Positions 33,234 through 44,129 are shown, counted from the stretch's first letter. The stretch: DNA of 64,000 nt from Balaenoptera acutorostrata (GCF_949987535.1 NC_080079.1:5770001-5834000); one strand, 5' to 3'. A program made the numbers and translations. The notes: generated by a model from the sequence alone, not told the origin.

Positions 33234-33461
33234 CCAATGAAAGTTTAGTATTAGTTGTTTTGTTTGTTTTTTTATACTGCAGGTTCTTATTAGGCATCAG
33301 TTTTATACACATCAGTGTATACATGTCAATCCCAATCGCCCAATTCAGCACACCACCATCCCCACCTCACCGCAGTTTTCCCCCCTTGGTGTCCATATGT
33401 CCATTCTCTACATCTGTGTCTCAACTTCTGCCCTGCAAACTGGCTCATCTGTACCATTTTT

Positions 33462-36400
33462 CTAGGATCCACATACATGCATTAATATACGATATTTGTT
33501 TTTCTCTTTCTGACTTACTTCACTCTGTATGACAGTCTCTAGATCCATCCACGTCTCAACAAATGACTCAATTTCGTTCCTTTTTATGGCTGAGTAATAT
33601 TCCATTGTATATATGTACCACAACTTCTTTATCCATTCGTCTGTTGATGGGCATTTAGGTTGCTTCCATGACCTGGCTATTGTAAATAGTGCTGCAATGA
33701 ACATTCGGGTGCATGTGTCCTTTTGAATTATGGTTTTCTCTGGGTATATGCCCAGTAGTGGGATTGCTGGGTCATATGGTAATTCTATTTTTAGTTTTTT
33801 AAGGAACCTCCATATTGTTCTCCATAGTGGCTGTATCAATTTACATTCCCACCAACAGTGCAAGAGGGTTCCCTTTTCTCCACACCCTCTCCAGCATTTG
33901 TTGTTTGTAGATTTTCTGATGATGCCCATTCTAACAGGAGTGAGGTGATACCTCATTGTAGTTTTGATTTGCATTTCTCTAATAATTAGTGATGTTGAGC
34001 ATCTTTTCATGTGCTTCGTGGCCGTCTGTATGTCTTCTTTGGAGAAATGTCTATTTAGGTCTTCTGCCCATTTTTGGATTGGGGTGTTTGTTTCTTTGAT
34101 ATTGAGCTGAATGAGCTGTTTATATATTTTGGAGATTAATCCTTTGTCCGTTGATTCATTTGCAAATATTTTCTCCCATTCTGAGGGTTGTCTTTTCGTC
34201 TTGTTTATGGTTTCCTTTGCTGTGCAAAAGCTTTGTAGTTTCATTAGGTCCCACTTGTTTATTTTTGTTTTTATTTCCATTACTCTAGGAGGTGGATCAA
34301 AAAAGATCTTGCTGTGATTTATGTCAAAGAGTGTTCTTCCTATGTTTTCCTCTAAGAGTTTTATAGTGTCCAGTCTTATATTTAGGTCTCTAATCCATTT
34401 TGAGTTTATTTTTGTGTATGGTGTTAGGGAGTATTCTAATTTCATTCTTTTACATGTAGCTGTCCAGTTTTCCCAGCACCACTTATTGAAGAGACTGTCT
34501 TTTCTCCATTGTATATCTTTGCCTCCTTTGTCATAGATTAGTTGACCATAGGTGCGTGGGTTAATCTCTGGGCTTTCTATCTTGTTCCATTGATCTATGT
34601 TTCTGTTTTTGTGCCAGTACCATATTGTCTTGATTACTGTAGCTTTGTAGTATAGTCTGAAGTCAGGGAGTCTGATTCCTCCAGCTCCATTTTTTTGCCT
34701 CAAGACTGCTTTGGCTATTCGGGGTCTTTTTTGTCTCCATACAAATTTTAAGATGATTTGTTCTAGCTCCGTAAAAAATGCCATTGGTAATTTGATAGGG
34801 ATTGCATTGAATCTGTAGATTGCTTTGGGTAGTATACTCATTTTCACAATGTTGATTCTTCCAATCCAAGAACATGGTATATCTCTCCATCTATTTGTAT
34901 CATCTTTAATTTCTTTCATCAGTGTCTTATAGTTTTCTGCATACAGGTCTTTTGTCTCCCTAGGTAGGTTTATTCCTAGGTATTTTATTTTTTTTGTTGC
35001 AATGGTAAATGGGAGTGTTTCCATAATTTCTCTTTCAGATTTTTCATCATTAGTGTATAGGAATGCAAGAGATTTCTGTGCATTAATTTTGTAACCTGCA
35101 ACTTTACCATATTCATTAATTAGCTCTAGCAGTTTTCTGGTGGCAGTTTTAGGATTCTCTATGTATAGTATCATGTCATCCGCAAACAGTGACAGTTTTA
35201 CTTCTTCTTTTCCAATTTGTATTCCTTTTATTTCTTTTTCTTCTCTGATTGCCGTGGCTAGGACTTCCAGAACTATGTTGAATAATAGTGGTGAGAGTGG
35301 ACATCCTTGTCTCGTTCCTGATCTTAGAGGAAATGCTTTCAGTTTTTCACCATTGAGAATGATGTTTGCTGTGGGTTTGTCATATATGGCCTTTATTATG
35401 TTGAGGTAGGTTCCCTCTATGCCCACTTTCTGGAGAGTTTTTATCAGAAATGGGTGTTGAATTTTGTCAAAAGCTTTTTCTGCATCTATTGAGATGATCA
35501 TATGGTTTTTCTTCTTCAATTTGTTAATATGGTGTATCACATTGATTGATTTGCGTATATTGAAGAATCCTTGCATCCCTGGGATAAATCCCACTTGATC
35601 GTGGTGTATGATCCTTTTAATGTGTTGTTGGATTCTGTTTGCTAGTATTTTGTTGAGGATTTTTGCATCTATATTCATCAGTGATATTGGTCTGTAATTT
35701 TCTTTTTTTGTAGTGTCTTTGTCTGGTTTTGGTATCAGGGTGATGGTGGCCTCATAGAATGAGTTTGGGAGTGTTCCTTCTTCTGCAATTTTTTGGAAGA
35801 GTTTGAGAAGGATGGGTGTTAGCTCTTCTCTAAATGTTTGATAGAATTCACCTGTGAAGCCATCTGGTCCTGGACTTTTGTTTGTTGGAAGATTTTTAAT
35901 CACAGTTTCAATTTCATTACTTGTGATTGGTCTGTTGATATTTTCTGTTTCTTCCTTATTCAGTCTTGGAAGGTTATACCTTTCTAAGAATTTGTCCATT
36001 TCTTCCAGGTTGTCCATTTTATTGGCATAAAGTTGCTTGTAGTAGTCTCTTAGGATGTTTTGTATTTCTGCGGTGTCTGTTGTAACTTCTCCTTTTTCGT
36101 TTCTGATTTTATTGATTTGAGTCCTCTCCCTCTTTTTCTTGATGAGTCTGGCTAATGGCTTATCAATTTTGTTTATCTTCTCAAAGAACCAACTTTTAGT
36201 TTTATTGATCTTTGCTATTGTTTTCTTTGTTTCTATTTCATTTATTTCTGCTCTGATCTTTATGATTTCTTTCCTTCTGCTAACTTTGGGTTTTGTTTGT
36301 TCTTCTTTCTCTAGTTTCTTTAGGTGTAAGGTTAGATTGTTTACTTGAGATTTTTCTTGTTTCTTTAGGTAGGCTTGTATAGCTATAAACTTCCCTCTTA

Positions 36401-37280
36401 GAACCGCTTTTGCTGCATCCCATAGGTTTTGGGTTGTCGTGTTTTCATTGTCATTTGTCTCTAGGTATTTTTTTATTTCCTGTTTGATTTCTTCAGTGAT
36501 CTCTTGGTTATTTAGTAACGTATTGTTTAGCCTCCATGTGTTTGTCTTTTTTACGTTTTTTTCCCTGTAATTCATTTCTAATCTCATAGCGTTGTGGTCA
36601 GAAAAGATGCTTGATATGATTTCAATTTTCTTAAATTTACTGAGGCTTGATTTGTGACCCAAGATGTGATCTATCCTGGAGAATGTTCCATGCGCACTTG
36701 AGAAGAACGTGTAATCTGCCGTTTTTGAATGGAATGTCCTATATATATCAATTAAATCTATCTGGTCTATTGTGTCATTTAAAGCTTGTGTTTCCTTATT
36801 TATTTTCATTTTGGATGATCTGTCCATTGGTGTAAGTGAGGTGTTAAAGTCCCCCACTATTATTGTGTTACTGTCGATTTCCTCTTTTATAGCTGTTAGC
36901 AGTTGCCTTATGTATTGAGGTGCTCCTATGTTGGGTGCATATATATTTATAATTGTTATATCTTCTTCTTGGATTGATCCCTGGATCATTATGTAGTGTC
37001 CTTCCTTGTCTCTTGTAACATTCTTTATTTTAAAGTCTATTTTATCTGATATGAGTATAGCTACTCCAGCTTTCTTTTGATTTCCATTTGCATGGAATAT
37101 CTTTTTCCATCCCCTCACTTTCAGTCTGTATGTGTCCCTAGGTCTGAAGTGGGTCTCTTGTAGACAGCATATATATGGGTCTTGTTTTTGTATCCATTCA
37201 GCCAGTCTATGTCTTTTGGTTGGGGCATTTAATCCATTCACATTTAAGGTAATTATCGATATGTATGTTCCTATGACCAT
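33462..37280 (-). CDS. L1 ORF2p: endonuclease and reverse transcriptase
   Basis: An uninterrupted 1272-codon frame, close to the 1275 residues of human ORF2p. The protein nicks target DNA and copies L1 RNA from the nick (target-primed reverse transcription). Residues 1-238 are the APE-like endonuclease. By alignment to the human enzyme the catalytic residues are present: N13, E42, D144 and N146 (in GDFN), D204, and H229 (in SDH). The reverse transcriptase domain follows, with the catalytic FADD at 699-702 (35175-35186). The C-terminal Cys-rich motif CX3CX7HX4C is intact at C1129, C1133, H1141 and C1146, and the tail has the usual MEYYSAIK. The start is the first ATG after a 58-nt spacer from ORF1, at the position found in other mammals. 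ORF2 of L1 is normally translated at low level by reinitiation after ORF1. No key residue is missing, so enzymatic activity is plausible but untested. Confidence 0.96.
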   Translation of the reverse strand: MVIGTYISIITLNVNGLNAPTKRHRLAEWIQKQDPYICCLQETHFRPRDTYRLKVRGWKKIFHANGNQKKAGVAILISDKIDFKIKNVTRDKEGHYIMIQGSIQEEDITIINIYAPNIGAPQYIRQLLTAIKEEIDSNTIIVGDFNTSLTPMDRSSKMKINKETQALNDTIDQIDLIDIYRTFHSKTADYTFFSSAHGTFSRIDHILGHKSSLSKFKKIEIISSIFSDHNAMRLEMNYREKNVKKTNTWRLNNTLLNNQEITEEIKQEIKKYLETNDNENTTTQNLWDAAKAVLRGKFIAIQAYLKKQEKSQVNNLTLHLKKLEKEEQTKPKVSRRKEIIKIRAEINEIETKKTIAKINKTKSWFFEKINKIDKPLARLIKKKRERTQINKIRNEKGEVTTDTAEIQNILRDYYKQLYANKMDNLEEMDKFLERYNLPRLNKEETENINRPITSNEIETVIKNLPTNKSPGPDGFTGEFYQTFREELTPILLKLFQKIAEEGTLPNSFYEATITLIPKPDKDTTKKENYRPISLMNIDAKILNKILANRIQQHIKRIIHHDQVGFIPGMQGFFNIRKSINVIHHINKLKKKNHMIISIDAEKAFDKIQHPFLIKTLQKVGIEGTYLNIIKAIYDKPTANIILNGEKLKAFPLRSGTRQGCPLSPLLFNIVLEVLATAIREEKEIKGIQIGKEEVKLSLFADDMILYIENPKTATRKLLELINEYGKVAGYKINAQKSLAFLYTNDEKSEREIMETLPFTIATKKIKYLGINLPRETKDLYAENYKTLMKEIKDDTNRWRDIPCSWIGRINIVKMSILPKAIYRFNAIPIKLPMAFFTELEQIILKFVWRQKRPRIAKAVLRQKNGAGGIRLPDFRLYYKATVIKTIWYWHKNRNIDQWNKIESPEINPRTYGQLIYDKGGKDIQWRKDSLFNKWCWENWTATCKRMKLEYSLTPYTKINSKWIRDLNIRLDTIKLLEENIGRTLFDINHSKIFFDPPPRVMEIKTKINKWDLMKLQSFCTAKETINKTKRQPSEWEKIFANESTDKGLISKIYKQLIQLNIKETNTPIQKWAEDLNRHFSKEDIQTATKHMKRCSTSLIIREMQIKTTMRYHLTPVRMGIIRKSTNNKCWRGCGEKGTLLHCWWECKLIQPLWRTIWRFLKKLKIELPYDPAIPLLGIYPEKTIIQKDTCTRMFIAALFTIARSWKQPKCPSTDEWIKKLWYIYTMEYYSAIKRNEIESFVETWMDLETVIQSEVSQKEKNKYRILMHVCGS

Positions 37281-37338
37281 TTTCTTAATTGTTTTGGGTT
37301 TGTTTTTGTAGGTCCTTTTCTTCTCTTGTGTTTCCCAC

Positions 37339-38244
37339 TTAGAGAAGTTCCTTTAGCATTTGTTGTAGCGCTGGTTTGGTGGTGCTGAATTCTCTTAGCT
37401 TTTGCTTGTCTGTAAAGCTTTTGATTTCTCCATCGAATCTGAATGAGATCCTTGCCGGGTAGAGTAATCTTGGTTGTAGGTTCTTCCCTTTCATCACTTT
37501 AAGTATATCATGCCACTCCCTTCTGGCTTGCAGAGTTTCTGCTGAGAAATCAGCTGTTAACCTTATGGGAGTTCCCTTGTATGTTATTTGTCGTTTTTCC
37601 CTTGCTGCTTTCAGTAATTTTTCTTTGTCTTTAGTTTTTGCCACTTTGATTACTATGTGTCTCGGCGTGTTTCTCCTTGGGTTTATTCTGTATGGGACTC
37701 TCTGCGCTTCCTGGACTTGGGTGGCTATTTCCTTTCCCATGTTAGGGAAGTTTTCGACTATAATCTCTTCAAATATTTTCTCTGGTCCTTTCTCTCTCTC
37801 TTCTCCTTCTGGGACCCCTATAATGCGAATGTTGTTGCGTTTAATGTTGTCCCAGAGGTCTCTTAGGCTGTCTTCATTTCTTTTCATTCTTTTTTCTTTA
37901 GTCTGTTCTGCAGCAGTGAATTCCACCATTCTGTCTTCCAGGTCACTTATCCGTTCTTCTGCCTCAGTTATTCTGCTATTGATTCCTTCTAGTGTAGTTT
38001 TCATTTCAGTTATTGTATTGGTCATCTCTGTTTGTTTGTTCTTTAATTCTTCTAGGTCTTTGTTAATCATTTCTTGCATCTTCTCAATCTTTGCCTCCAT
38101 TCTTATTCCGAGGTCCTGGATCATCTTCACTATCATTATTCTGAATTCTTTTTCTGGAAGGTTGCCTATCTCCACTTCATTTAGTTGTTTTTCTGGGGTT
38201 TTTTCTTGTTCCTTCATCTGGTACACAGCCCTCTGCCTTTTCAT
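37339..38244 (-). CDS. L1 ORF1p: trimeric RNA-binding chaperone
   Basis: An uninterrupted 301-codon frame. ORF1p coats L1 RNA in the cytoplasm and acts as a nucleic-acid chaperone during reverse transcription. Residues 1-46 are a basic and polar N-terminus starting MKRQR. Residues about 47-134 have the heptad pattern of the trimerising coiled coil ([17 protein letters not shown]). Residues about 138-230 are the RRM (NIRIIGVPE at 138-146, RHIVIK at 195-200). Residues about 231-301 are the C-terminal domain (LQARREW at 238-244, LLYPARISF at 260-268), ending LKELL. It is shorter than human ORF1p (338 residues), mainly through a shorter N-terminus and coiled coil. Copy 1 has a broken version of the same gene at 18803-19706. 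Confidence 0.95.
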   Translation of the reverse strand: MKRQRAVYQMKEQEKTPEKQLNEVEIGNLPEKEFRIMIVKMIQDLGIRMEAKIEKMQEMINKDLEELKNKQTEMTNTITEMKTTLEGINSRITEAEERISDLEDRMVEFTAAEQTKEKRMKRNEDSLRDLWDNIKRNNIRIIGVPEGEEREKGPEKIFEEIIVENFPNMGKEIATQVQEAQRVPYRINPRRNTPRHIVIKVAKTKDKEKLLKAAREKRQITYKGTPIRLTADFSAETLQARREWHDILKVMKGKNLQPRLLYPARISFRFDGEIKSFTDKQKLREFSTTKPALQQMLKELL

Positions 38245-38385
38245 CTTCTCTGTCTTTCTGTAACTGTGGTTTTTGGACCACAGGCTGCAGGATTGTAGTT
38301 TTTCTTGCTTCTGTTGTCTGCCCTCTGGTGGTTGAGGCTATCTAAGAGGCTTGATGGGAGGCTCTGGTGGTGGGTAGAGCTGACT

Positions 38386-38535
38386 GTTGCTGTGGCGGTC
38401 AGAGCTCAGTAAAACCTTAATCCACTTGACTGTTGATGGGTGGGGCTGGGTTCCCTCCCTGTTGCTGTGGCGGTCAGAGCTCAGTAAAACCTTAATCCAC
38501 TTGACTGTTGATGGGTGGGGCTGGGTTCCCTCCCT
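38386..38535. repeat. 75-bp tandem duplication in L1 5' UTR
   Basis: Two identical adjacent 75-bp units (38386-38460 and 38461-38535), each beginning GTTGCTGTGGCGGTCAGAGC. Their identity suggests a recent duplication. It sits within 300 bp of the ORF1 start. Confidence 0.95.
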
Positions 38536-39194
38536 GTTGGTTGTTTTGCCTGAGGCAACCCAACACTGGAGCCTACCCGTGCTCTTTGGTGGGGTCAATG
38601 GCAGACTCTGGGAGGGCTCACGCCAAGGAGAACTTCCCAGGACCTCTGCTGCCAGTGTCCCTATCCCCACAGTGAAACAGAGCCACCACTTGCCTCGGCA
38701 GGAGACCCCCCAACACCAGCAGGTACGTCTGGTTCAGTCTCCCCCAGGGTCACTGCTCCTTCCCCTGGGTCCCGATGCACACATTACTTTGTGTGTGCCC
38801 TCCAAGAGTGGGGTCTCTGTTTCCCCCAGTCCTGTCACAGTCCTGCAATCAATTCCCACTAGACTTCAAAGTCTGATTCTCTAGGAATTCCTCCTCCCGT
38901 TGCCGGACCCCCAGGTTGGGAAGCCTGACGTGGGGCTCAGAACCTTCACTCCAGTGGGTGGACTTCTGTGGTATAAGTGTTCGCCAGTCTGTGAGTCACC
39001 CACCCAGCAGTTATGGGATTTGATTTTACTCTGATTGCGCCCCTCCTACCGTCTCACTGTGGCTTCTCCTCTGTCCTTGGACATGGGGTATCCTCCTTGG
39101 TGAAGTCCAGGGTCTTCCTGTCAATGATTGTCCAGCAGCCAGTTGTGATTCTGGAGCTCTCGCAAGAGGGAGTGAGTGCACGTCCTTCTACTCC

Positions 39195-39203
39195 GCCATC
39201 TTG
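39195..39203 (-). promoter_or_regulatory. YY1-like site at L1 5' end
   Basis: CAAGATGGC on the minus strand, about 10 nt inside the 5' end of the element, as in primate and other mammalian L1s. Confidence 0.65.
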
Positions 39204-39213
39204 GTTAATCTAG

Positions 39214-39231
39214 CCTGCCCCATCTATTTTT
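39214..39231. repeat. Target-site duplication of L1 copy 2 (right)
   Basis: Second copy of CCTGCCCCATCTATTTTT (see 29969-29986). Confidence 0.95.
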
Positions 39232-39464
39232 GCCACTTCTGCAGTGGCTTGGTCCTTGACCTGGTCAAGGTCAAGTTGGGAACTGCACCCATGGCTCCTA
39301 GGTATGGGTTCATCATCCAAGGATCTGCTCCTTAGGCCTTGGTGTTTACCTTGCCAGTCCTCGATTTTGATCCTTCACTGTTCAAGTCCCTGCCATCAAG
39401 GAAGTTTGGAGATCTCAAAGGCCTGGGAGGTAGAGGTTGTGCATCAGAATGGCAACCCCCCCCC

Positions 39465-39915
39465 CCCTTTTACTGAGCACTTACTATGTGCCAGGAACTG
39501 TGATGGGTGCTGAGTATGCAATGTTGAACCTGACATCAGTGGAACTTGCCCTCCTGAAATTTATATTCTAGAGGTTCAAGTTGGACAAAAATCAAGGAAA
39601 CAGACAAACAAGCAACATTAGTGAGACAAGGAGATGAGAGAAAAAAAGAGGGACACCTACTTCGGGTCAGGAAGGTTGAAAAGGAGTGTGCTATACCAGA
39701 CGCCAGGGTCGGGATTGCTTCAGGAAGAGGAAGCAGGATGTGCAAAGGTTCTGAGGAAGGAAAGAGCCTGGTACATTCAAGGAGCTACAAGGAGACCCGA
39801 TGTGGCTTGATCATATGGAGGAAGGGAGAAGTGATAGGAAAAGTCTTTGGAGGGGTGAACAGGAGATGGATCAGGCAGAGTCTGGAGGGCTGTGCTAACA
39901 GGGGTGAGCTTTCTG
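39465..39915 (-). mobile_element. L2 LINE 3' region
   Basis: Antisense L2 order: 'ctgagcacttactatgtgccaggaactgtgatgggtgctgag', 'atttatattctagaggttcaag', 'aggatgtgcaaaggttctgagg'. Ancient and non-coding. Confidence 0.6.
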
Positions 39916-40441
39916 TTTAATGCAGAAGCGACTAAAGCATTTGAAAAGAGGAAGCTGTGGGACTCATTTTGCTTTGTGACAAGACCACTTATGCAAACTG
40001 GGGCAGATTCAGGTGTTTTGAGGCCTAAAGCCTATATAATTTGGGCAAACTTGTTTAAGAAATAGCATACAAAATGGCAAGTACAAAAGTGCAGGGCCCT
40101 GGTAGAGGCTGGGAAAGGCGTCCATGTGGGTGAGGGTCCGGAAGCTCCCTCTGCTTCACACTGGGTCCCCCTTGATGGTATGAATGAAGGGGGGCAGGAG
40201 TGAATGCAGGGGGATGAGTTCAAGGCGTGTAGCAGCTGTCCAGACAAGAGAGAGTGGTGACCAGGGTGCTGGCCTTGGAGAACTAGATGCACTCGGTTAC
40301 GTGTTGGGAGTAGAATCCAAAGATTTTGCTCCAGGCTTGGATGTGGGCAGCAGGGGAATGGAGGAATGGAAGATGACATCACACGAAGCATCTCCTCTCC
40401 TTGAATCCTCTCCGTACATCCAGGAGGTGCTGGTGATGACA
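39916..40441. other. Unique DNA
   Basis: No gene recognised. A 136-codon minus-strand frame (40032-40442) has no known motif and overlaps an opposite frame. Confidence 0.35.
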
Positions 40442-40700
40442 TTTTTTTAAATTATTTTTTTATCGCATTATAGTTGATGAGCAATATTATATAAGTTACA
40501 GGTATACAATATAGTGATGCACAATTTTTAAAGGTTATACTCCATGTATAGCTATTGTAAAATTTGGCTATATTCCCCGTGTTGTACAGTATATCCTTGT
40601 AGCTTATTTTACACATAACAATTTGTACCTTTAGTCCCCTCCCCCTATATGGCCCCTCCGCCTTCCCTCTCCCCACTGGGAGCCACTAGTTTGTTCTCTA
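40442..40700 (-). mobile_element. L1 3' end (diverged)
   Basis: 'gcattatagttgatgagcaat', 'ttacaggtatacaatatagtga', 'ccctccccctatatgg' match the minus-strand L1 3' UTR but are more diverged than the other copies. Target duplication not clear. Confidence 0.75.
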
Positions 40701-41224
40701 TCTGGTGATCATCTTAAGTCCAGAAGTAAGGAGGTTTCGTAACCTGCGCAGGGCTCGGAACTGCCCAGTGTCAGGTTGAACCCTGGCTGGGCTGCCCTGA
40801 CCCAGCTGCCTGTGAGCCCCTGTCACCATGTGCTCCGGGGGCTGCAGAGCTGCGGCGGGCGGTCACTCGGGCGGGGGGGGGGCGCTTGACTTCAGGCTAG
40901 ACATGCGCAGATCACGTCAGAAGGACTTGAGAAAAGACTCCTCTTCCTTCTCTTGTTTGTCCGCACTCTGTGTTCGTCTCCCACTGCTGACCCTCACCTA
41001 ACCTAACCCCGGGGTCCCTCGGCTGCTTCTCGGAGTCCTGCCAGGGCCGTCTCATCGAGGTGGTCACCTCTCCCTCCTCTTTTGCCTCCCTACCCCCAAC
41101 CCCATTAGCGTGTTCACAGGGTGGCCACACTGGGACCACACTGTGGGGACTCCTTCATCCTAGCATTTCGGGGACTCAACCCACAGTAGGCATCCAGTCA
41201 AGCTTTGCTGAATGAAGGTCTTTG
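40701..41224. other. Unique DNA with short GC-rich core
   Basis: 40830-40890 is CpG- and G-rich, including a run of 10 G at 40873-40882. It is too short for a typical CpG island. No gene attached. Confidence 0.4.
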
Positions 41225-41420
41225 ACATAAAGGTGGAGTAGCAAGCTCACTCCGTGCCAGGGCTCCAGGGATTAAAGCTTCTCTGGCCTGTTTTCTGGTT
41301 ATTAAAATGGGACAACGATAGTCCCTGCATCACAGGGTCGTCGAGCGGGTTAAACAAAGTCATGCGGGCACCGTGCCTGGTGCAGAGTGCACACGTGGGC
41401 CGTGGCTATTTTTATTATCT
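41225..41420 (+). mobile_element. MIR SINE relic
   Basis: 'ctggttattaaaatgggacaacgatagtccctgcatcacagggtcgtcgagcgggttaaac' then 'gggcaccgtgcctggtgcagagtgcac' follows MIR. Confidence 0.55.
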
Positions 41421-41879
41421 GTATTTTAAGAGGAAAGAAAGATGAACAATAGCATATAGTTAATGCAAGGTAAAACTCTAAGGTATATTTGCAAGTTAAA
41501 AGAGAAGTTGGTGAATGCAAAAATGAGGCTCTTGAGCAGCGAAGTTCACAGACAAGTCTTTGGGGTCTGAGACCCCTCCCCACACTCACCTTTCCTTGCA
41601 GCTGGCATTCCTCAAACCCTGCAGGGCCTGGCCCCCGCCCTGGACAGAGCTTTGCAGAGCTGGTAGCTCCTGTCCTTACTGAATACAAAGTATGTGGGTT
41701 TACTAATGGGAAACGATGTCATATCCACACAGAATACAAAGCATGCGTAGCCCTATTGTTTATAAGCTCATTTTTCTACAAATGGCCTCTCTTCCCTGGC
41801 GAGCGTCAGTTTTTCTGATAAGTTGGACTCTAAATATGTGGAATTTAAAATTACTTTGAAAACTTTCCCCCTTTCAAGC
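41421..41879. other. Unique DNA
   Basis: No gene recognised. Opposing frames at 41350-41688 (-) and 41489-41818 (+) cannot both be real, and neither has a known motif. Confidence 0.35.
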
Positions 41880-42310
41880 CATTGTAGAAAGAATAGATCC
41901 CTTCAGATGTCTGCATCTGTCGGGCAGCTGGAAGCTGCACCTCCTGCTGTTGCCTTTAACACCTGTCATTTGTCTCCGCACCGGGTCTTCCTGATAATTG
42001 AGATGTGCTGTGTGTGAAGCAGGGGTCTGATTTGAGGGTGCCAAAGCTGGTCTTCGGCCAGATGTTCCCCCTTCATTAGAATGTGTCCGTCAGACGTGGC
42101 TCGTCAGAAATCTTTGCCGGAGGGTGTCTGCCTCTGTCCTCCTCACGTGGGATAAGCTGGGCTTCTGGTTCCCTCGCCAAAAAGACAGAATTAGCATTTA
42201 AGAAGCTGTCGTCATAAAAGTTTTCACCCTTCACAATTCATGCAGGAAGAGGTCAATGACGGAGAATTAGTGCTGCAGAAATCAGCCTTCATCATTCACG
42301 AGCCGTTGGC
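41880..42310. other. Possible conserved non-coding element
   Basis: Repeat-free block with retained CpGs and words such as 'ctgataattgag', 'agaattagcatttaagaagc' and 'ggagaattagtgctgcagaaatcagcc'. No long frame. Candidate only. Confidence 0.22.
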
Positions 42311-43047
42311 GCCCTAGATGCCGCATCTGAAGGCTGCGTCCGCCTTCCAGTCCCAATGAGGATGTGACTGTATGGAACGCTGGCTCGTGGCTGGAATCTT
42401 AATTTCTGGATTGGCAGTGTGGCAGGGAGTCCTGTTTAGACCCCATCTTCTTACACAAAGGCCATTCAGAGGTCTTCTCAGAGGCCAGGGTATGCCACCC
42501 GGTAGAGGAAATGGCAAATGGGGGTGCTGCTGTGTGCGGTGGGGGACACGTGGCGGCAGCTCGGTGTCTGGAAGGAACAGGGCCGTCACAGCCCAGCCCC
42601 TCTGTAACAAACTGGGATCACCAGTCGCACTCCCATCTGTAAGGAAAACAGAGTGAGGGGTGAGGGGTAGGTAGGGAAGGCCGGTCTTGGAGAGGCTGCA
42701 GGGACCAGATGGTGGATGGGAAGGTGAGGTTATGCGGCCAAGGAGACACCCAGCTCAGGAGTAGTGACTGCCAAGTACTCAGAACAGTCCACTCAGCAAA
42801 ATCGGCCCCAAATTACTTATTATTGAGCTGTTCTCAATGCTGAGAGGCAGGAGCCAATGAAACTCATCTGGGAGGCTGACCTCTATCATGATCAGCGCCC
42901 CTCCTTCTGGCTCAGTGTTCTCAGAGGCAGTCGGAACTCAAGCAGAGGGCTCATCGTGCATGCTGGAATTCGCCACAAACAAGGAACCCATGAAATAGTG
43001 ACAAACACAGCATTCAATCGCCCAACTCCATCCTTTCCTTCATTACT
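42311..43047. other. Unique DNA
   Basis: No gene recognised. Confidence 0.35.
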
Positions 43048-43200
43048 TCCCTCCCTCCTTCCTTCCTTCCTTCCTTCCATCCACCCATCCATCCATACAT
43101 CCATCCATCCTTCCATCCATCCATCCATCCATCCATCCATCCATCCATCCATCCTTCCATCCATCCATCCATCCATCCAAACATTCATCCATCCACCCAA
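43048..43200. repeat. (TTCC)n-(ATCC)n microsatellite
   Basis: About 30 bp of CTTC units pass into about 120 bp of ATCC units with a few TTCC and ACCC interruptions. Because tetramers shift frame evenly, long Ser-Ile-His-Pro and Trp-Met-Asp-Gly frames appear on both strands. Confidence 0.95.
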
Positions 43201-43319
43201 CATCTAATGGGTGCCAACTCTGAGAAAGGCCCTGAAAATACCTAAATAAATAAGACACAGACCTGGAAAATTTGAATTTATTACAACAAATGGACATTGG
43301 GAGACCCCAAGAATGTGAA

Positions 43320-43440
43320 CGCCAGAGAGTTCTTTAGAGACCTCCTTGCCCCATTTTACCAATAAGAAAACTGAGTCACAGAACAGACGAGGGACCCAAT
43401 CCGCTTGGGCTGGAATCCGGGCCTCCTAACTGGCGGTTGA
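43320..43440 (-). mobile_element. MIR SINE relic
   Basis: Antisense MIR: 'ccccattttaccaataagaaaactgagtcacagaacagacgaggg' then 'gctggaatccgggcctcc'. Confidence 0.55.
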
Positions 43441-44129
43441 AAGAGTTTTCATGCACCACACTGAGCAGCCCATCTTCACGATGAGAATAAATGTGTGCTT
43501 TATAGGCTGGGTGTAATTCCATGCCTTTTTCCAAGAGACACCTGCTAGTTTTGGTAAGGAGAATAAGCAGTCCTCTGATGCAGGGAAAACTGGCCAGGTA
43601 TGTTCAGAAATAAACCAGATATATTCACATTGACAGAAAAACACAGTCTTCCAGGCAGCTGGGGTCCTGGTTTTCTCTTTGCTGGGGGAGCCAAGAGAAA
43701 TGAGAATGTGTCACCTTAGTCCATTAGACCTCCCCTTCTTACCTGTAACTGCCAAAACGCAGAAATGAACTATATGTGATTTTCCTCTAGCAGTGGATCG
43801 CCCTCTATCCCATGCCTTGCCTTCTGTTTTTTTTTTTTTTTTTACTTGGAGCAGCCAGACCTCTGGAGTTTCAGTATGGCTTCAGGGCCGGAGGCACAAA
43901 CCACATAGAGACAAGGGACAAGGGAACCTTGTAGGTTTCCTTTTGGGTGCTGCTCCCGTAAATCAGATGCTATTGTGTTGCTATTTCACCAACATGGACC
44001 ACACTGAGGTTTTCCTAATCATCCATGAGGCATATTAAAGTGGAACCATTCCTTAGAAATGAAAACAACCAGTTTATCTCCATTATTAAAAAGAAAATCA
44101 TCTCTCTTACATGCTCTTACCTGGTTTCA
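43441..44129. other. Unique DNA
   Basis: No gene recognised. A T15 run lies at about 43829-43843. Confidence 0.35.

Larger units (their letters stand above)
32334..33461 (-). other. L1 copy 2 3' UTR
   Basis: 1.1 kb between the ORF2 stop and the internal poly(A). In L1 sense: a G-rich tract (minus strand, about 33350-33390, able in principle to form a G-quadruplex), a 'gtatacactgatgtgtataa' block, a tandem 82-bp repeat, a 600-bp AT-rich stretch (32334-32940) missing from the shorter L1 3' ends in this window, then AATAAA. It is much longer than the ~200-bp 3' UTR of copy 1. Confidence 0.8.
29987..39213 (-). mobile_element. Full-length L1 copy 2 with 3' transduction
   Basis: One minus-strand insertion enclosed by an exact 18-bp duplication. 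In L1 sense: 5' end at 39213 (starting near a CAAGATGGC motif), 5' UTR to 38245, ORF1 38244-37339, 58-nt spacer, ORF2 37280-33462, 3' UTR to 32334, an internal A13 tract (32333-32321), then 2312 bp of unrelated DNA (32320-30009), and a terminal poly(A) reading as T at 30008-29987. Both ORFs are open from start to stop. The non-L1 part is bracketed by two poly(A) tracts and lies inside the target duplication. It must therefore have arrived with the L1, as expected if the parental transcript read past the L1's own polyadenylation site. Confidence 0.92.
38245..39213 (-). promoter_or_regulatory. L1 5' UTR / internal promoter
   Basis: 969 bp upstream of ORF1 in L1 sense, GC-richer than the rest of the element. 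The extreme 5' end contains CAAGATGGC on the minus strand (39203-39195), the core of a YY1 site. In human L1 a YY1 site at the same place sets the transcription start. It includes a 75-bp tandem duplication near ORF1. Presence of the whole region means this copy brought its own promoter. Activity is inferred. Confidence 0.8.

Noticed and set aside
37565..38263. 232-codon plus-strand frame
   Set aside because: It is the antisense shadow of intact L1 ORF1, the same kind of shadow that copy 1 shows at 19114-19581.
40830..40890. CpG-island promoter
   Set aside because: Far too short and no transcribed feature beside it.
42857..43297. Low-complexity proteins rich in Ser-Ile-His-Pro or Trp-Met-Asp-Gly
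   Set aside because: They are translations of the ATCC microsatellite.
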